A DNA stretch of 64,000 nucleotides from Ctenosaura bakeri (taxonomy: Eukaryota > Chordata > Lepidosauria > Squamata > Iguanidae): NCBI GenBank assembly GCA_948474755.1, contig CAOLHI010001252.1, positions 124,001 through 188,000 of the forward strand, in the 5' to 3' direction. Position numbers and translations under genes: made by a program. The notes under the pieces were generated by a model, which did no database searches, was not told where the DNA came from, and saw nothing but the letters and a program-made list of their open reading frames with translations. Below, piece after piece: positions 34,574 through 46,411 of this stretch; the stretch's first letter is position 1; each line of letters starts with the position of its first letter.

Positions 34574-34732
34574 AGCCCTGGGCTGTGAAGTCATTTCTGA
34601 CTTATGGCAACCCTATCATGGGGGTTTCTGGGAGCTGAGAGTGTGTGACACACAGTGGGTTTCCATGGCTGAGCTGGTAATCAAACCCTGGCTCATAGTC
34701 CAAAGCTCAAACCATGATACCACAGTGCCTCT
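34574..34732 (-). mobile_element. tRNA-derived SINE, internally shortened
   Basis: On the minus strand it keeps the head (GAGGCACTGTGGTATCATGG), the B-box-like GGTTTGATTACC, CCATGGAAACCCACTG and the CATAAGTCAGAAATGACTTC tail, but lacks much of the region between CORE and tail. Confidence 0.82.
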
Positions 34733-35449
34733 GTACCCAAGGCTATAATGTACTTACATGCTGGTCTATGACTGTACTAAAATTATTGATATAATGTACT
34801 TATACATTATAATGTATAATGTACTTCCCCAGCTTACTGCTAAAGAAAGAAAGACATGATTTTTGTTTGTTAAAATGTTAAAAATATTTTTTGAAATCTT
34901 TTTTTAAAAAACTTGATTATTTGCAGAAACAAATAACTTGGGAAAATGTTTTCCAGTCTTTTCTGAATCCCTTTTTGTCCTATCATCCAGTAAAATTGAG
35001 AACACTGAATGTAGTTAAGTTTAGTAAGTGGTCCAAATTGTTATGATTCTTCTGTTCTTTAGTCCTTTACTGATGATTTACTAATGATCTTCATTTCTCT
35101 TTAATGCCTTTTCCTGACATGGCTCTTTGAACTGAGTGGAAGTTTAGGTGTAGCAAGCACTTAAATTTGTCACATTAACTTCAGGGCTTTAGAAAATATA
35201 ATGATTAGTAATTGATGTTTTACCAATTTCTTTACTTGTGAAAAAGGAAGAAAATGTGTTTCGCTTTCTGATCTAATGCTTTAAAGATCTTTTGTTAGCT
35301 TAATTTTCTGGGCCAGATCTGTGTATTTGTCTTATTTTCATTGGTTTAATGTAAGGGGTTTCATTTCTTCTCTCTATATTGGTGAAACCAGAGCTATAGG
35401 AACAGATAATTCACTTAGGTAAATTTCCCATTGAGCTTTAGACCTCAGT

Positions 35450-35668
35450 CCCTAAAGGTGCCCTATCTGATCTTGGAAGCTAAGCAGGATTAGCCAAGGA
35501 TAGTACTGGGATGAGAGACAGCCAATGAACACCATGTTCTGTAGGCTATATTTCAGTGGATGGAACTGGCAAAACCACCTCTGTGGATTCCCTGACAATG
35601 AAAACTCTATGAAATTCATAGAGTTGCCATAAGTCAATAGGCAACTTCAAGGCAGATGCACACATACC
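35450..35668 (+). mobile_element. 5S-rRNA-derived SINE, full length
   Basis: The head TATCTGATCTTGGAAGCTAA plus GCAGGATTAGCCAAGG, then TAGTACTGGGATGAGAGACA, is close to the second half of 5S rRNA. The body continues to the tail TTGCCATAAGTCAATAGGCA, then ACTTCAAGGCAGATGCACAC. This copy shows the shared SINE tail best. Confidence 0.92.
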
Positions 35669-38514
35669 CTAACTGTTCAGTTCCTGTCATGGTTTGAATG
35701 GCATTACTCCACAGCATAGGTAGCAAAATTCTGAAAACTTTTACTGTGTTCTCTTCTTTAGAAGTTTCTCTCATCCCTTCCCTTTTTATCAAACCTAATT
35801 AAATTTCATGTTGACGATTATTTTGAAGATTACAGTCTTCTGAGTTGCTAGAACTTCAATTCTAGATTCTTTGTTCTCACGTTGAGTACCAGCCAGCACA
35901 TAATCTTGCTTCAAATGATCAAGGAGGTATTCTGCACCTAATAGTATTGTCCCTCCCCAGCATCCACATAGATCAATCCCTGAAGGTCACAACAAATATT
36001 CCAGCATCGCTTTTTGAGTCCTTCATAATTATTAATCACTGGACAGCTAGTCAACTGATAAATTAATAGAGTAATTCCCTGTGACCACTTGTGGGCTAAG
36101 GACCATAGTCAGAGAAATTAACATAAAAAATGATTTGCAAACATATTGAGGGTAATGTCTTTTAAATAGTCATGATAAAGACTCAGATCTTGATAAGCCC
36201 TTGCATGCATAGAACCTGAGCCTGTGGAGGTTTTCAGCATTGGGATATTTTATTTTTCACTCTTTCAGCTTCCTAATTATGTAAAACTCATGTAGGCTGG
36301 GTTTATTTTTTCCTCTTTGTTATATATGCTCACATTAGTAGAAGTGAAGGATGACAATGGTGACAGTGCCAAATTCATTGTTGGGACCTAAAGCTGGCAT
36401 AACCCAAATTCAGTTGGCCCAGTCTATTGGAATGATAACCTATGTGTGAGTCCCACCAAACCAAACAGGAGCACTGTACATGCATGTTTGAACTGGACAC
36501 AGAAGAAAAATCCCAGCCCTTTGAACCAGCTGTAAGACTTACAGTAAAAATTGTCAGCATCCTTCTTGAAATCCCCTTGGATTGCTTGAATTAAATTAAG
36601 GATATATTGCATGTTGCTTACTTCAATATGTATACATATTTGGAAAGAGTTGCCTTCTGTCCCCATGACACCTGTAAGTTAAAAACATTCACTCTTTGGT
36701 AGTTCCATTGTGTAACTTTGTGAATTTTCTCTAGCCACTGATGTACAATTACTGTTACCTGAGGGTTGCTGCAGCAGTTATTGCAGCAATTAAAGGGTGA
36801 AGCCCAATCATGTGGAAGGTACAAGATAATATCCTCATTTTGAGGAAATTTGATGCCAGACCAAAAAAGTCACACTTGTCTTCACAAAGAGTCTTGTCTT
36901 TTGATATTTGTGAATCATCTGATCTAAGGCATGTGTCTCAAAGAAGCTGCTGCAATCTGTCCACCAGCTATTATTTGATACACTGTGAGAAAAGGTCAGG
37001 GCCCAGAATGGAAACAAAACCCAGGACCTTATTGGGACAGAAATGGGCTGATGCTGCCAAGCCTGACACTCCCAACTGCAGCTGGTGGTGCATGTCATTT
37101 TCAAAAGCAGAAACAAATGAGCAACTATAGGTCTTTGGGAAGGAAATCGTCCATGTTTTAATTGTAGCATCAAAAGGGTCCATAAATGCCATACTTTTGG
37201 GGAATGTAGAGTGGATGCAAGTTCTGTTTCTGTTGATAGAACTATAGTGCATAGTACACAGTCACTGTGATAAGGCTGGATGTTGGTGATCTTTATGCAC
37301 TAGAACTGTTTTTCTACCTTCTTAACTCTGAGTGATTATAATATGTTTTAACTGCAGTTATTTATTTAAAAAAGTAAAACAGACCTTGCGTGAAAAGGTG
37401 ACCCTATACAGCACTGTGATTCTCTCATGTGTTGATCAGGGATCCTCTTTGGTTGGTGAGGGAATCTTAACCCATGTTCATTTCTGCTGTGCAAATATGA
37501 CATAATGTGTGGTAGATGCAATATGCAGTGTGTGTATATCTACATGCAATGGGTAATAGAGTTGGTATCTGAGATTGTTTGAACTACAGTTCTGAGAATC
37601 CTGTAGTTTGCATGGGCACTTGGTCAAGATATTTTGCCTCTTGAGTGTGAGGCTGCCTGTATTGCCCCCTACATCTGCTGTCTGAAGTATTTGCCTTACT
37701 GCTTAATAGTAGAACCGGCCCTGCTGGGACAGAAACTTGCATCCTTCCCAATAAATCAGCGAATCTGCATTCACTGTATGCAGCTGTGTGTTATCCTCAA
37801 GGCAAAATGCATAGTCTTCTACTTTATGTAATGATAAACTAAGAAGTCTAGGCTACTGGCTTTTTGAGGAAGATAAGATATTAAAATATTCACTTGGCCA
37901 GCAGTTTTGATCACAGTAATCAGAGTGCTGGAAAGTACCAAACAACCATGACTCAAGTTCCTCCTGTTTCAAAAGCTAGACCATCTGTCCACTAGGTTCC
38001 CAGAGATCCAGCAGTGAATTTTAGAATTCAGTCAGTGAAGTCATCAAGGAGTCATTTGCAAAGGAAACTTCTCTAGGTGGCTCAAAAAATCAAGTCAATC
38101 CACATGCTTGAAAGGAAGGCAGTAATCTCCCAAATCAAAGATAAATGCAAGTACAACATATATCCCGGTTTGGTTGATCTCCCACAAAGACTTATTTATT
38201 TTTTGTAGAGTTGTATTTAATTCATCATCCAGTTCATGAAATACAAGCAATATTGACTGGTGAGTGTGATGCATTCAAAGAAAATCCATGCTTGTCAAGT
38301 AGTATTTGAAGATGTACCCTATTTGCAGTGTATAAGACTCATTTTCCCCCCTGAGAAATACTGTTTGAAAATGGAGTGTATCTTATATGCCAGTGCATCT
38401 TACATGTTAGGAAATAGTATTTGCTGGTATATAAATGGGGCGTGTCTTATACACTGGTGCGTCTTATATGCCGGCAAATATGGTATATTCATGTTAGCCT
38501 GTTTGAACTTAATG

Positions 38515-38693
38515 TAGGAATCCCATAGCACCTTTGAGCCAAAATGAGAAAAAGGAATTTCTAGCATAAGCTTTTGTAGACTCCTGTGGCATCTCATGAA
38601 GTGGGTAGCTGGTGAAGTGGACTGGAATCCATGGAAGTTTAGGCTAGGAATTTCTTTTTCTCATTTAGTCTCAAAGGTGCTACAGGAATCCTT
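38515..38693. mobile_element. Inverted-dimer retroelement end with hammerhead-like core
   Basis: Two arms of about 65-70 bp (38515-38583 and 38620-38693) are reverse complements with scattered changes. They surround a short centre with ATCTCATGAAGTGGG and CTGGTGAAGTGGACTGG. Each arm ends in the AAAGGTGCTA(C/T)(A/G)GGAATCC block. The right half has the same order as the single copy at 22.2 kb. Confidence 0.7.
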
Positions 38694-39325
38694 AATATCT
38701 TTTTACATATTAATCTAGGCTAGTGTCTCTTGATTCTCCTGGACAATGAAGAACAAGTTGAGAATTTCCTGTAACCAGGACAGCTGGCTAAATGTTTAAA
38801 ACCTTTGTTACAAAGCAAGATATTTTTTTTAAAGTATATTCAGAATGCCTTGGCATACTTTGATGTCTCATTTTCCTTGAAAGTTAGAAGCAGCGAAAGT
38901 TGGTTTTGTGTGTATGTGTGTTTTTTTTAAAGAAGCTATTTCAGTTGTTTGTACTACTTCCCGTATATTTTCCAGAAGAATCACAAGCCTATTGAACATC
39001 CTTCCTGTCTAAAACTAGCCATATAAATACAAAAAGGAAAGTGGGAAAAATGTTTCCAGTTGGCAGCAACAACATTTCTCTGTTGGTTGGCTCTTGGGAA
39101 ATGTGGCAAATTCTAGATCTGGAAATACAAGGTTTTTTGTAACCTTAGCTATAACAATTGAAACTGAAGCAACTCTGGGCATTACAAGGTCAGCTCTGGC
39201 CCTGAGTTGAGGAAGAGCTGAAAGAGAGGAGATGCACACAGACAAGGAACTAATAGTCTATTTTCTCTGTATGCTTTGATGAAGGCAGAGGTGTTGAAAT
39301 ATCAAGAATGCCACCAAATCACAAA

Positions 39326-39355
39326 ACTGAATCATAGAATCATAGAAATGTAGAG
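39326..39355 (-). mobile_element. CR1 3'-tail stub
   Basis: GAATCATAGAATCATAGAAA plus TGTAGAG is the reverse complement of the CR1 end (TCTACATTTCTATGATTC), cut off after about 30 bp. Confidence 0.7.
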
Positions 39356-40045
39356 GTTGTTTGTTCTCTGGAAACTTGTGTCATGATTTTTTTCCATGAG
39401 AAACAAAAAAGCAATATCCTGGTCCAAGAACAGGACCAGTTGTGGTATACTGATGCCTGTCTTTATACAGAGTTGAGAACACAGGACTCTTCATAATCTG
39501 GCAGTATGGGACTGGCCTTTGCGTCTTTTTGTTGTTGAGAATCATCCCATTATGATCAGTGTCTGCCCTCTGATAATCAATAGGTTTATCCCCTTATCTC
39601 AGACTTTAGTGCCTATCTCTTTACAGGCTCTTATCAGCCTGAGTGTCTTTCCTGAGAACATGATGCAATCTGTTTCAACATTAATGATTAATTTCTGCTA
39701 GATTAGAGATGGACAGAGTGTGGATTGGGATTTATTGGTATATCTCTGGGGTTTTTTAAGTAAATTGGCAAAGATTTTTGACTCCCAGTTTTTTAGTAAC
39801 AGTAGCAAAATGACTTTTCCATTACACAGCTGACATGAAGAAAGGTTTGTGTGTGTGTGAAGGGGGTAATCAGGAGTTAATATGGGTATATTAGTTTAGT
39901 GCTGATGTCAAATTCCTGAATTCTGAATTCTTTGGTTCTAAGTGTATGTTTTTTCAGCTGGTTTGTTTGGGGGATCTTGTGGTTTTAGTAAAACCCAAAA
40001 TGGATTCCATATGCCTGAAATCAGCACCCTATACTAGATTAGGGT

Positions 40046-40090
40046 GGTGATGGTGATGATGATGATGATGAAGAAGATGGGGAAGAAGGG
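40046..40090. repeat. (GAT)n/(GAA)n short microsatellite
   Basis: Several GAT units followed by GAA-rich sequence. Confidence 0.85.
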
Positions 40091-42292
40091 AAAAAAGGAG
40101 GCATGCAAATCTTTGCTTATTTTTTTATAGAACGCCAGAATAAATAATTTAAATAGTTCTATCCTTGCAGAACAGTTTTTAAAATGGTTTTTGATTACTT
40201 CCTATATTTTTAAGACTTCCATAGAAACAATAGTTCACACAAACGTAAACATTTTTTGTTCCCCATTAGAAAAGGTGTATTTTTCACAAAATATTGCTTC
40301 CCCCTCCTTTTTTTTTTTTTTGAAAACATACTTTCCAAAAATGTTCTAAAATATGAAGAGTCTTGTGCCTATTCCCTGTTTTCTTAATGGGATGTCTTGG
40401 CATATCTATGTTTTTCAGTACCTTTTTCATTTAGGATAAGAAAATGTGTGTATATTCTCTACATCTGTGGTCTTGTATTGCCGCTTAAAAGGATTCTTCT
40501 TGATCACACACTTTCAAGGCAAGTCGCAAATACATCAATGTTCCTATACATATTACCTGGCTCTTCACTGATTTGGTAATGTTCCTCCATTGTATAATTT
40601 ATTGAATCAGAGCATGCATCTTCCAAGGCACTGCAGCCTATAATCTGTCTGTTTAAAAACCATCACATGTAATATATTGTTGTAGGCTTTTGCATGGACA
40701 TAGTTTAGTTTAGGATTTCCAGTTCTAGAATCCTGATATTGTGTAAGGATGTTGACCAGTGATTTTGTATACTCTAGCTATGTGATTGTTCAGAGAGGGG
40801 CATTGCAAGTTAAAGCTGCAAAGGAAATCTTAAACAAGTAGTTCTCTAGTACAGGTGAAAGAACAAATATACACTATGAATTAGTGATCATTTTTTGTCT
40901 ATCAGGTCAGTCTGTGCCCAGAGGTAAAGCTTTACAGTATCTTAGTCTGGCTGTTACCAGCATCTTCAGTGAAAGTCTCCCACTTCTTTCTCTTTCCTGT
41001 TACCCATTAGAAAATGTTTGGGGGGACATATCACACTGAGCTAGAATTCACCAGTGGATTGAAAAACATATCTTTCCCTGTAATAGTCTGTTTTTAGTTG
41101 AGAAATTACTTTCCCAATTTGGTTAAATTAATTTCACTGCCTTTCCACTGTAGAATTGGCATATAATACAGTAACAGTCTTTAGTCGGGGAAAAAAGTGT
41201 GGACTATTATGCTTGGAAAATAGCTAAGCAATAAAAGGACACAATGGACATCTCTCTTCTTTAAAACCTAAATGCCTTGGAGCAGACATACTGGAACTTC
41301 CCGCACTATTTGCAGATACTTTTCTTTGTTAACAGTTGCAGTGGAGCTACAGACGATGCTGTTGATTTTAATTGCCACATCCCTGCAGCCATTTAAGCAG
41401 AATATTCTATGTATACAACAGTATCTCTGGAGAAGAAATATATAAATGTCAAAAGCTAAGCTCTATGCTCTGCACAGAGGACCTTTATAAATCCAGAATA
41501 AATGAGGTGTTTAGAATTGCTGCCAGCAGCCCTGGCAAGGGGGATGGGAAAGCGGGGGGAGAAAAGGTCTGTTGATTTGCCTAGATTCTATTTTCTTGCA
41601 AAAATTTCTTATCAGCAGATGTGCATGTCTGTGTTTGTGTGTCCATGCCCACACACACACACTGCCTACATGATGCAGTTGTGAATCTATCGATAAGGGA
41701 GCCATTTGACTAAATGTAGATAGATTGGACCTTAGCATTGGTTATTTGGCTGAGTGCTGCAGTGTGAAACAGCTGAGTCCAGAGCGTCTGTGTTTTCGGC
41801 AGCCAGCCGAAGGATAAGTGAGGAGTTGCCTTGCTAGAATTGCTTGGCATGGATTCTTTGCCCTTCATTTGTCCAGCTTTGTAAGTGTATAAATCAGTCT
41901 GTGTGGGCCATCATGACTCCAAGATTCACAACCACTCATCTTTCTGTGACATTGATGGAATCTTTATTGGATCAAATGCATTGGAATTCTAATTATGACT
42001 CTCTGCTCTTTAGTGTTCCCCTCCAGCCATCAATATCTCATAAACAATAATATTTTACAAGCTTGAAGAAGATGGTTTAGGGAGATGTGTGCTGACTAGG
42101 ACAAGATGTCCCACACCTCACCCTAACCAAGTCATTGCAGATGGATCACATTCTGAACTTTCAATGATTGAATTAAAATCAGGAGGAATTTAAAAGGACA
42201 ATATGATGATTTTCCTTAGGATAAACTCATAGGAAAGATAGCAAATAGCCAGACTAAACACACTTGAATAGCATTAGGTTGCTTTTACAATA

Positions 42293-42525
42293 AGAGAGCC
42301 AATGTGGTTTGGATGTTCACCTAGGACCCAGGAGACCAGAGTTTGAATCCCTGTTCAGTCATGGAAACTTACTGAGTAATCTTGGGCAAGTCACACTCTT
42401 TCATGCTCAGAGGAAGGCAATGGCAATTTTCCTTCTGAAAAATCTTGCCAAGAAAATCTCTTAATAGGTTAACCTTAAGATCACCATACTTTGGCAACAA
42501 CCTGAAGGCACACAATAACTGCTAG
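42293..42525 (+). mobile_element. tRNA-derived SINE, full length
   Basis: The order is complete: head GAGAGCCAATGTGGTTTGGA, B-box-like GAGTTTGAATCCCTG, CATGGAAACTTACTGAG, CORE-like ATCTTGGGCAAGTCACAC, CAGAGGAAGGCAATGGC, CTTGCCAAGAAAATC, and the tail ending in CTGAAGGCACACAATAAC. It is the best reference copy in this window. The head and boxes suggest a tRNA ancestor with an internal polymerase III promoter. Confidence 0.92.
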
Positions 42526-42639
42526 AAAACTGAAACACTGGCATATATTCTTTTTCTATTTATATTATCATAGTTTTTAGCTTCATAAGTGAATAGTAGC
42601 TGTTTAGAGAGTGTAACAGAGTATCTGAGCTATACAATT

Positions 42640-42745
42640 ATATACAGAATCCTGGGAGTTGTGGCTTGGTAAGGTATGTAGAGTTCTTTTCCAGAGTATT
42701 CCTGTCCACTCTCTTGAACTGCAAGGCCCAGGGTTTCTCAAGATG
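42640..42745. mobile_element. Relic of a family-B-like MITE
   Basis: CAGAATCCTGGGAGTTGTGG at the left and GAACTGCAAGGCCCAGGG at the right are weak inverted arms of the type seen in the other family-B elements. Confidence 0.4.
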
Positions 42746-42794
42746 AAGTCATGAAAATGACACAACATAGGTCAGATATAGCTCATGCCTGAGC

Positions 42795-42940
42795 TAGGGA
42801 ACATGTGACTCTCCAGATGTTGTTGGACTCCAGTTTGCAACAACTCCTGTACTCCTGGCCATTGGTGAAGGATGATAGGAGTGGTAGTTGATCAATATGT
42901 GGGTAGGAACACAGATTTCCCAGCCCTTCCTCAACCTTCT
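42795..42940. mobile_element. Palindromic MITE-like repeat (family C)
   Basis: The element starts AGGGAACATGTGACTCTCCA and contains GATGTTGTTGGACTCCAG and GATGATAGGAGTGGTAGTTG, the two arms of a foldback whose usual core is GGACTACAACTCC. Confidence 0.6.
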
Positions 42941-43121
42941 AAACAGTCTTCCACATGAACCTTATGACTCAATCAGAAGAAACTTGGACAGAGATTAGCA
43001 TAGTGCCCTCAGATGGTCCCCCCTCTGTGTCTGTTCATGACATGCTGTGTTGTTTTCAGCAAGTTTGGAAACCATTTAGTTGTCTAACTGTTTTGAATTT
43101 TAGTCTGTGTAATTCCAGGGT

Positions 43122-43248
43122 ACACACCTGTGGCCTTCAGATGTTTTTAGACTGCAATAATTGTAAATCACTACTGGTTATGTGGGCTAGAGCTGACAGG
43201 AAATGTAGACCAAAGACATCTGGTAGGGCACTATTGTCCACTCTGGCT
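43122..43248. mobile_element. Palindromic MITE-like repeat (family C), diverged
   Basis: CACCTGTGGCCTTCAGATGT and ...AAGACATCTGGTAGGGCAC are the two ends. The inner core is badly eroded. Confidence 0.5.
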
Positions 43249-43675
43249 AAAATCTTTTATTATTGCAATAATCCCTTCTCCTCCTATTTATTTATATCCC
43301 ACCTTCCTTACTTTGGAATAAACTTCAACACAGTGAATGTTGCTTGTAAGCATGCACAGTATCATGTTGCATGCACACAACCCTAAAGGCACATACTGGG
43401 ATAGCTCAGTTAATGAAAGAGATGTGTTCAGAAACTTTGGTACCAGATGCAGAAATGCGATGGAAGGAATAGGTATGAGTTCCCACATCACACAAAAAGA
43501 AGAGAAGTTCAACATGTTTCAGCAGATCTTTTGTTCAGAACTAACAATATGCAAATGTGAAATGAAACAGCCAAGTCAGGTAAACTTTGCATAAATAAAC
43601 AAAAACATTTTGAAGCCACACAAAAGCTTCTTCAAGAAAGCATCCTGGGATTATTTTTTCTTTCACCAGCCTCTG

Positions 43676-45556
43676 CTTTCTTATGTAGGGAGGAAGTCAG
43701 AAAGGTTAAAGCACAGAACGAACTTAGGCTGGCCAGAGACATTAAAAACAATAAAAAGGTTTTTTTTAAATATGTCCGCAGCAAAAGGAAAAAGAAGGAG
43801 ACAGTAGGGTCGCTGCGCAGAGAAGATGGCGAACTACTCACAGGGGGGAGAAAAGGCAGAGCTACTTAACACCTTCTTTGCCTACGTTTTTTCCCAGAAG
43901 GATACAAGCACTCAACCTGGCGGTTGGGGAGCAGGGGAGGAAGCAGAGGAAATGAGGCACATAATAAGTAGAGAGGTGGTACAGGAATACCTGGCCACAT
44001 TGGATGAATTCAAGTCTCCAGGGCCAGATGAATTGCATCCTAGGATATTAAAAGAGCTGGCAGAGGTCATTTCGGAACCGCTTGCTATAATTTTTGAGAA
44101 ATCTTGGAGGACAGGAGAAGTTCCAGCAGACTGGAAGAGAGCAAATGTTATCCCCATCTTCAAGAAGGGAAAAAAAGAGGACCCAAATAATTATCGCCCA
44201 GTCAGCCTGACATCAGTACCCAGAAAGATCCTGGAGCAGATCATTAAGCAGTCAGTTTCTAATCATTTAGAAAGCAATGCGGTAATCACGAGAAGTCAAC
44301 ATGGATTTCTCAAAAATAAGTCATGCCAGACTAATCTTATCTCTTTTTATGATAGAGTTACTAGCTTGATAGATGAAGGGAATGCTGTGGATGTAGCATA
44401 CCTTGATTTCAGTAAGGCCTTCGACAAAGTTCCCCATGACATTCTTGCAAAGAAGCTAGTAAAATGTGGGCTGGACAGGGCTACTGTTAGTTGGATTTGT
44501 AATTGGTTGACCGACCGAACCCAAAGGGTGATCACGAATGGCTGCTTTTCATCCTGGAGAGAAGTGACTAGTGGGGTGCCACAGGGTTCTGTCCTAGGCC
44601 CAGTGCTGTTCAATATTTTTATCAACGACTTGGATGAAGGAATAGAGGGCATGCTCATCAAATTTGCAGATGATACCAAATTGGGAGGGGTTGCTAATAC
44701 GCCAGAGGACAGGATCAAAATTCAAAATGACCTGGATAGATTGGAGAGCTGGGCCAGGGCGAACAAAATGAAATTCAACAGGGAGAAATGTAAGGTCCTA
44801 CACTTAGGTAGAAAAAATGGGATACAGAAATATAGGATGGGGGACACGTGGCTGGATAGCAGTACGTGTGAAAGGGATCTAGGAGTCTTCATAGACCACA
44901 AGCTGAACATGAGTTAGCAGTGTGATGCAGCAGCCAAGAAAGCCAATGCAATTCTTGGCTGCATCAATAGGAGTATGGTGTCTAGATCGAGGGAGGTACT
45001 GGTACCACTCTACTCTGCTTTGGTTAGACCCCATCTTGAATACTGTGTCCAGTTCTGGGCACCCCAATTCAAGAAGGATACTGACAAGCTGGAGCAAGTC
45101 CAGAGGAGGGCGACCAAAATGGTGAGAGGCCTGGAAGACATGCCCTATGAGGATAGACTTAGAGAGCTGGGTATGTGTAGTCTGCAGAAGAGGAGGTTAA
45201 GAGGGGACATGATAGCCATGTTTAAATATTTGAAGGGATGCCACGTAGAGGAAGGAGGGGGCTTGTTTTCTGCTGCTCCAGAGACCAGGACAAGGAGCAA
45301 TGGATTCAAGCTGCAGGAAAGGAGATTCCACCTGAACCTCAGGAAGAACTTCCTGACAGTCAGGGCTGTCCGGCAGTGGAATCTGCTGCCTTGGAGTGTA
45401 GTGGAGTCTCCTTCCTTGGAGGTTTTTAAGCAGAGGCTTGATGGCCATCTGTCGGGAGTGCTTTGAGGGTGTTCCTGCATGGCAGGGGGTTGGACTGGAT
45501 GGCCTGTGTGGTCTCTTCCAACTCTACATTTCTATGATTCTATGATTCTATGATTT
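43676..45556 (+). mobile_element. 5'-truncated CR1 LINE with ORF2 and 3' tail
   Basis: This is the best-preserved retrotransposon in the window. It begins inside ORF2 (frame 1, 'LCREEVRK' at 43681), so the 5' UTR, ORF1 and the endonuclease part of ORF2 are missing. It ends in a 3' UTR (GGGGTTGGACTGGATGGCC) and a repeated ATTCTATG tail. 5' truncation and such a tail are hallmarks of CR1. Related fragments occur at 2.1-3.2, 10.0, 19.3, 46.0, 50.5 and 57.3 kb. Confidence 0.95.
43681..45466 (+). pseudogene. CR1 ORF2 reverse transcriptase, broken
   Basis: The product would be a non-LTR reverse transcriptase that copies its own RNA at a nicked chromosomal target. The first part (43681 to about 43845) is in one frame and the rest in the next, the switch lying in a run of six or seven Gs near 43841-43847. 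The long second part (43826-44914, 363 codons) carries the RT blocks: 'PDELHPRILKELA' (about residues 70-82), 'NYRPVSLTSV' (about 125), 'DFSKAFDKVPHD' (about 195), 'GVPQGSVLGP' (250-259) and the catalytic FADD at residues 280-283 (44663-44674). A TAG stop at 44915-44917 follows. The frame then continues openly to 45466 with the conserved carboxy-terminal region ('[16 protein letters not shown]', 'ERLRELG'-type and '[12 protein letters not shown]' motifs). One frameshift and one stop are the only clear lesions, so it is probably young but inactive. Lack of the endonuclease also rules out autonomous movement. Confidence 0.95.
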
Positions 45557-46016
45557 CATTTTGATGGCCAGACTTACAGATCTATGCCTTTTAAAAAATC
45601 CTAAGAGCTGATGAGGCAAGTTTATTTGCTTTTGTCCTTTCTCTGTTTTGCTGCTCACATGTGCTTAATAATGGATTCTGAAGACAGCTGCTGTTTGCCA
45701 TGCCTGTTGTGGGCAGGCAACCTCAACTATAGGGGGATCAGCTAGAATAGAATCCTATTCTTTCTCAGCTCAAGCTTGATTAAAACTTGGCACCAAAACC
45801 TTTGTATTTATCCAGCCCTCCTTCACAATCTTCCCAATGCTGATAGTGCTAAAAAAACTTCAAATTGGGCAGGGGACATGGAAGAAAAGAGGGACTGGGT
45901 GAGCATAAAAAGACTTTATTAAAAGGAGCTTCTTTGTCAGAGGCTTTGTTAATGAGGTTTGCCTGTACTCTCAAGTCAGCTATATTCAAGATAATGGGGT
46001 TTACTTCTGAATGTAC

Positions 46017-46190
46017 ATAGAATCATAAGAGTTGGAAGAGACCACAGGGGGCATTCAGTCCAACCCTCTGTCATGCAGGAACACACACTAAGAGCACCCC
46101 GAGCAAATACATATCCAGCCTCTGTTTAGAAACTTCCAAAGAAGGAGACTCAACCACACTGTAAGGTGGCGTATTCCACATTTGTCCTCA
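46017..46190 (-). mobile_element. CR1 LINE 3'-end fragment
   Basis: It begins ATAGAATCATAAGAGTTGGA and contains GTCCAACCCTCTGTCATGCA, the reverse complement of the CR1 3' UTR, followed by CCTCTGTTTAGAAACTTCCA and GAAGGAGACTCAACCACACT, the reverse complement of the end of ORF2. The 180-codon frame just downstream at 46242-46784 is unrelated and not convincing. Confidence 0.88.
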
Positions 46191-46394
46191 CTTTTTTGAC
46201 TCATTCAAAGGCTTACATCTAAAGCCTTGGTCATCTGATTAGTGCATCCTGTAATTCTTGTAAGTAAAAAGATGAGGGTTTCCACAAGGTTCACAGAACT
46301 CAGCACTGAACATTGGTACCTTCCATCGGCAGACATTTGTTATTTAGTGTTTCTTCATAATGGTGGTTACCATTTCAGCCATATCATACTGTTA

Positions 46395-46411
46395 CACACA
46401 CACACACACAT
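46395..46411. repeat. (AC)n microsatellite
   Basis: A short CA run. Confidence 0.9.

Noticed and set aside
35450..35560. A real 5S rRNA gene
   Set aside because: The first third of 5S rRNA is missing, there are several changes, and the sequence continues into a SINE body with a retroposon tail.
36340..37260. Cluster of overlapping frames on both strands around 36.4-37.2 kb
   Set aside because: I considered a decayed transposase or processed pseudogene, but no motif or coherent order of blocks can be made out in any frame.
42293..42370. A real tRNA gene
   Set aside because: Box-like sequences are present but no cloverleaf with a proper anticodon arm can be drawn, and the unit continues as a SINE.
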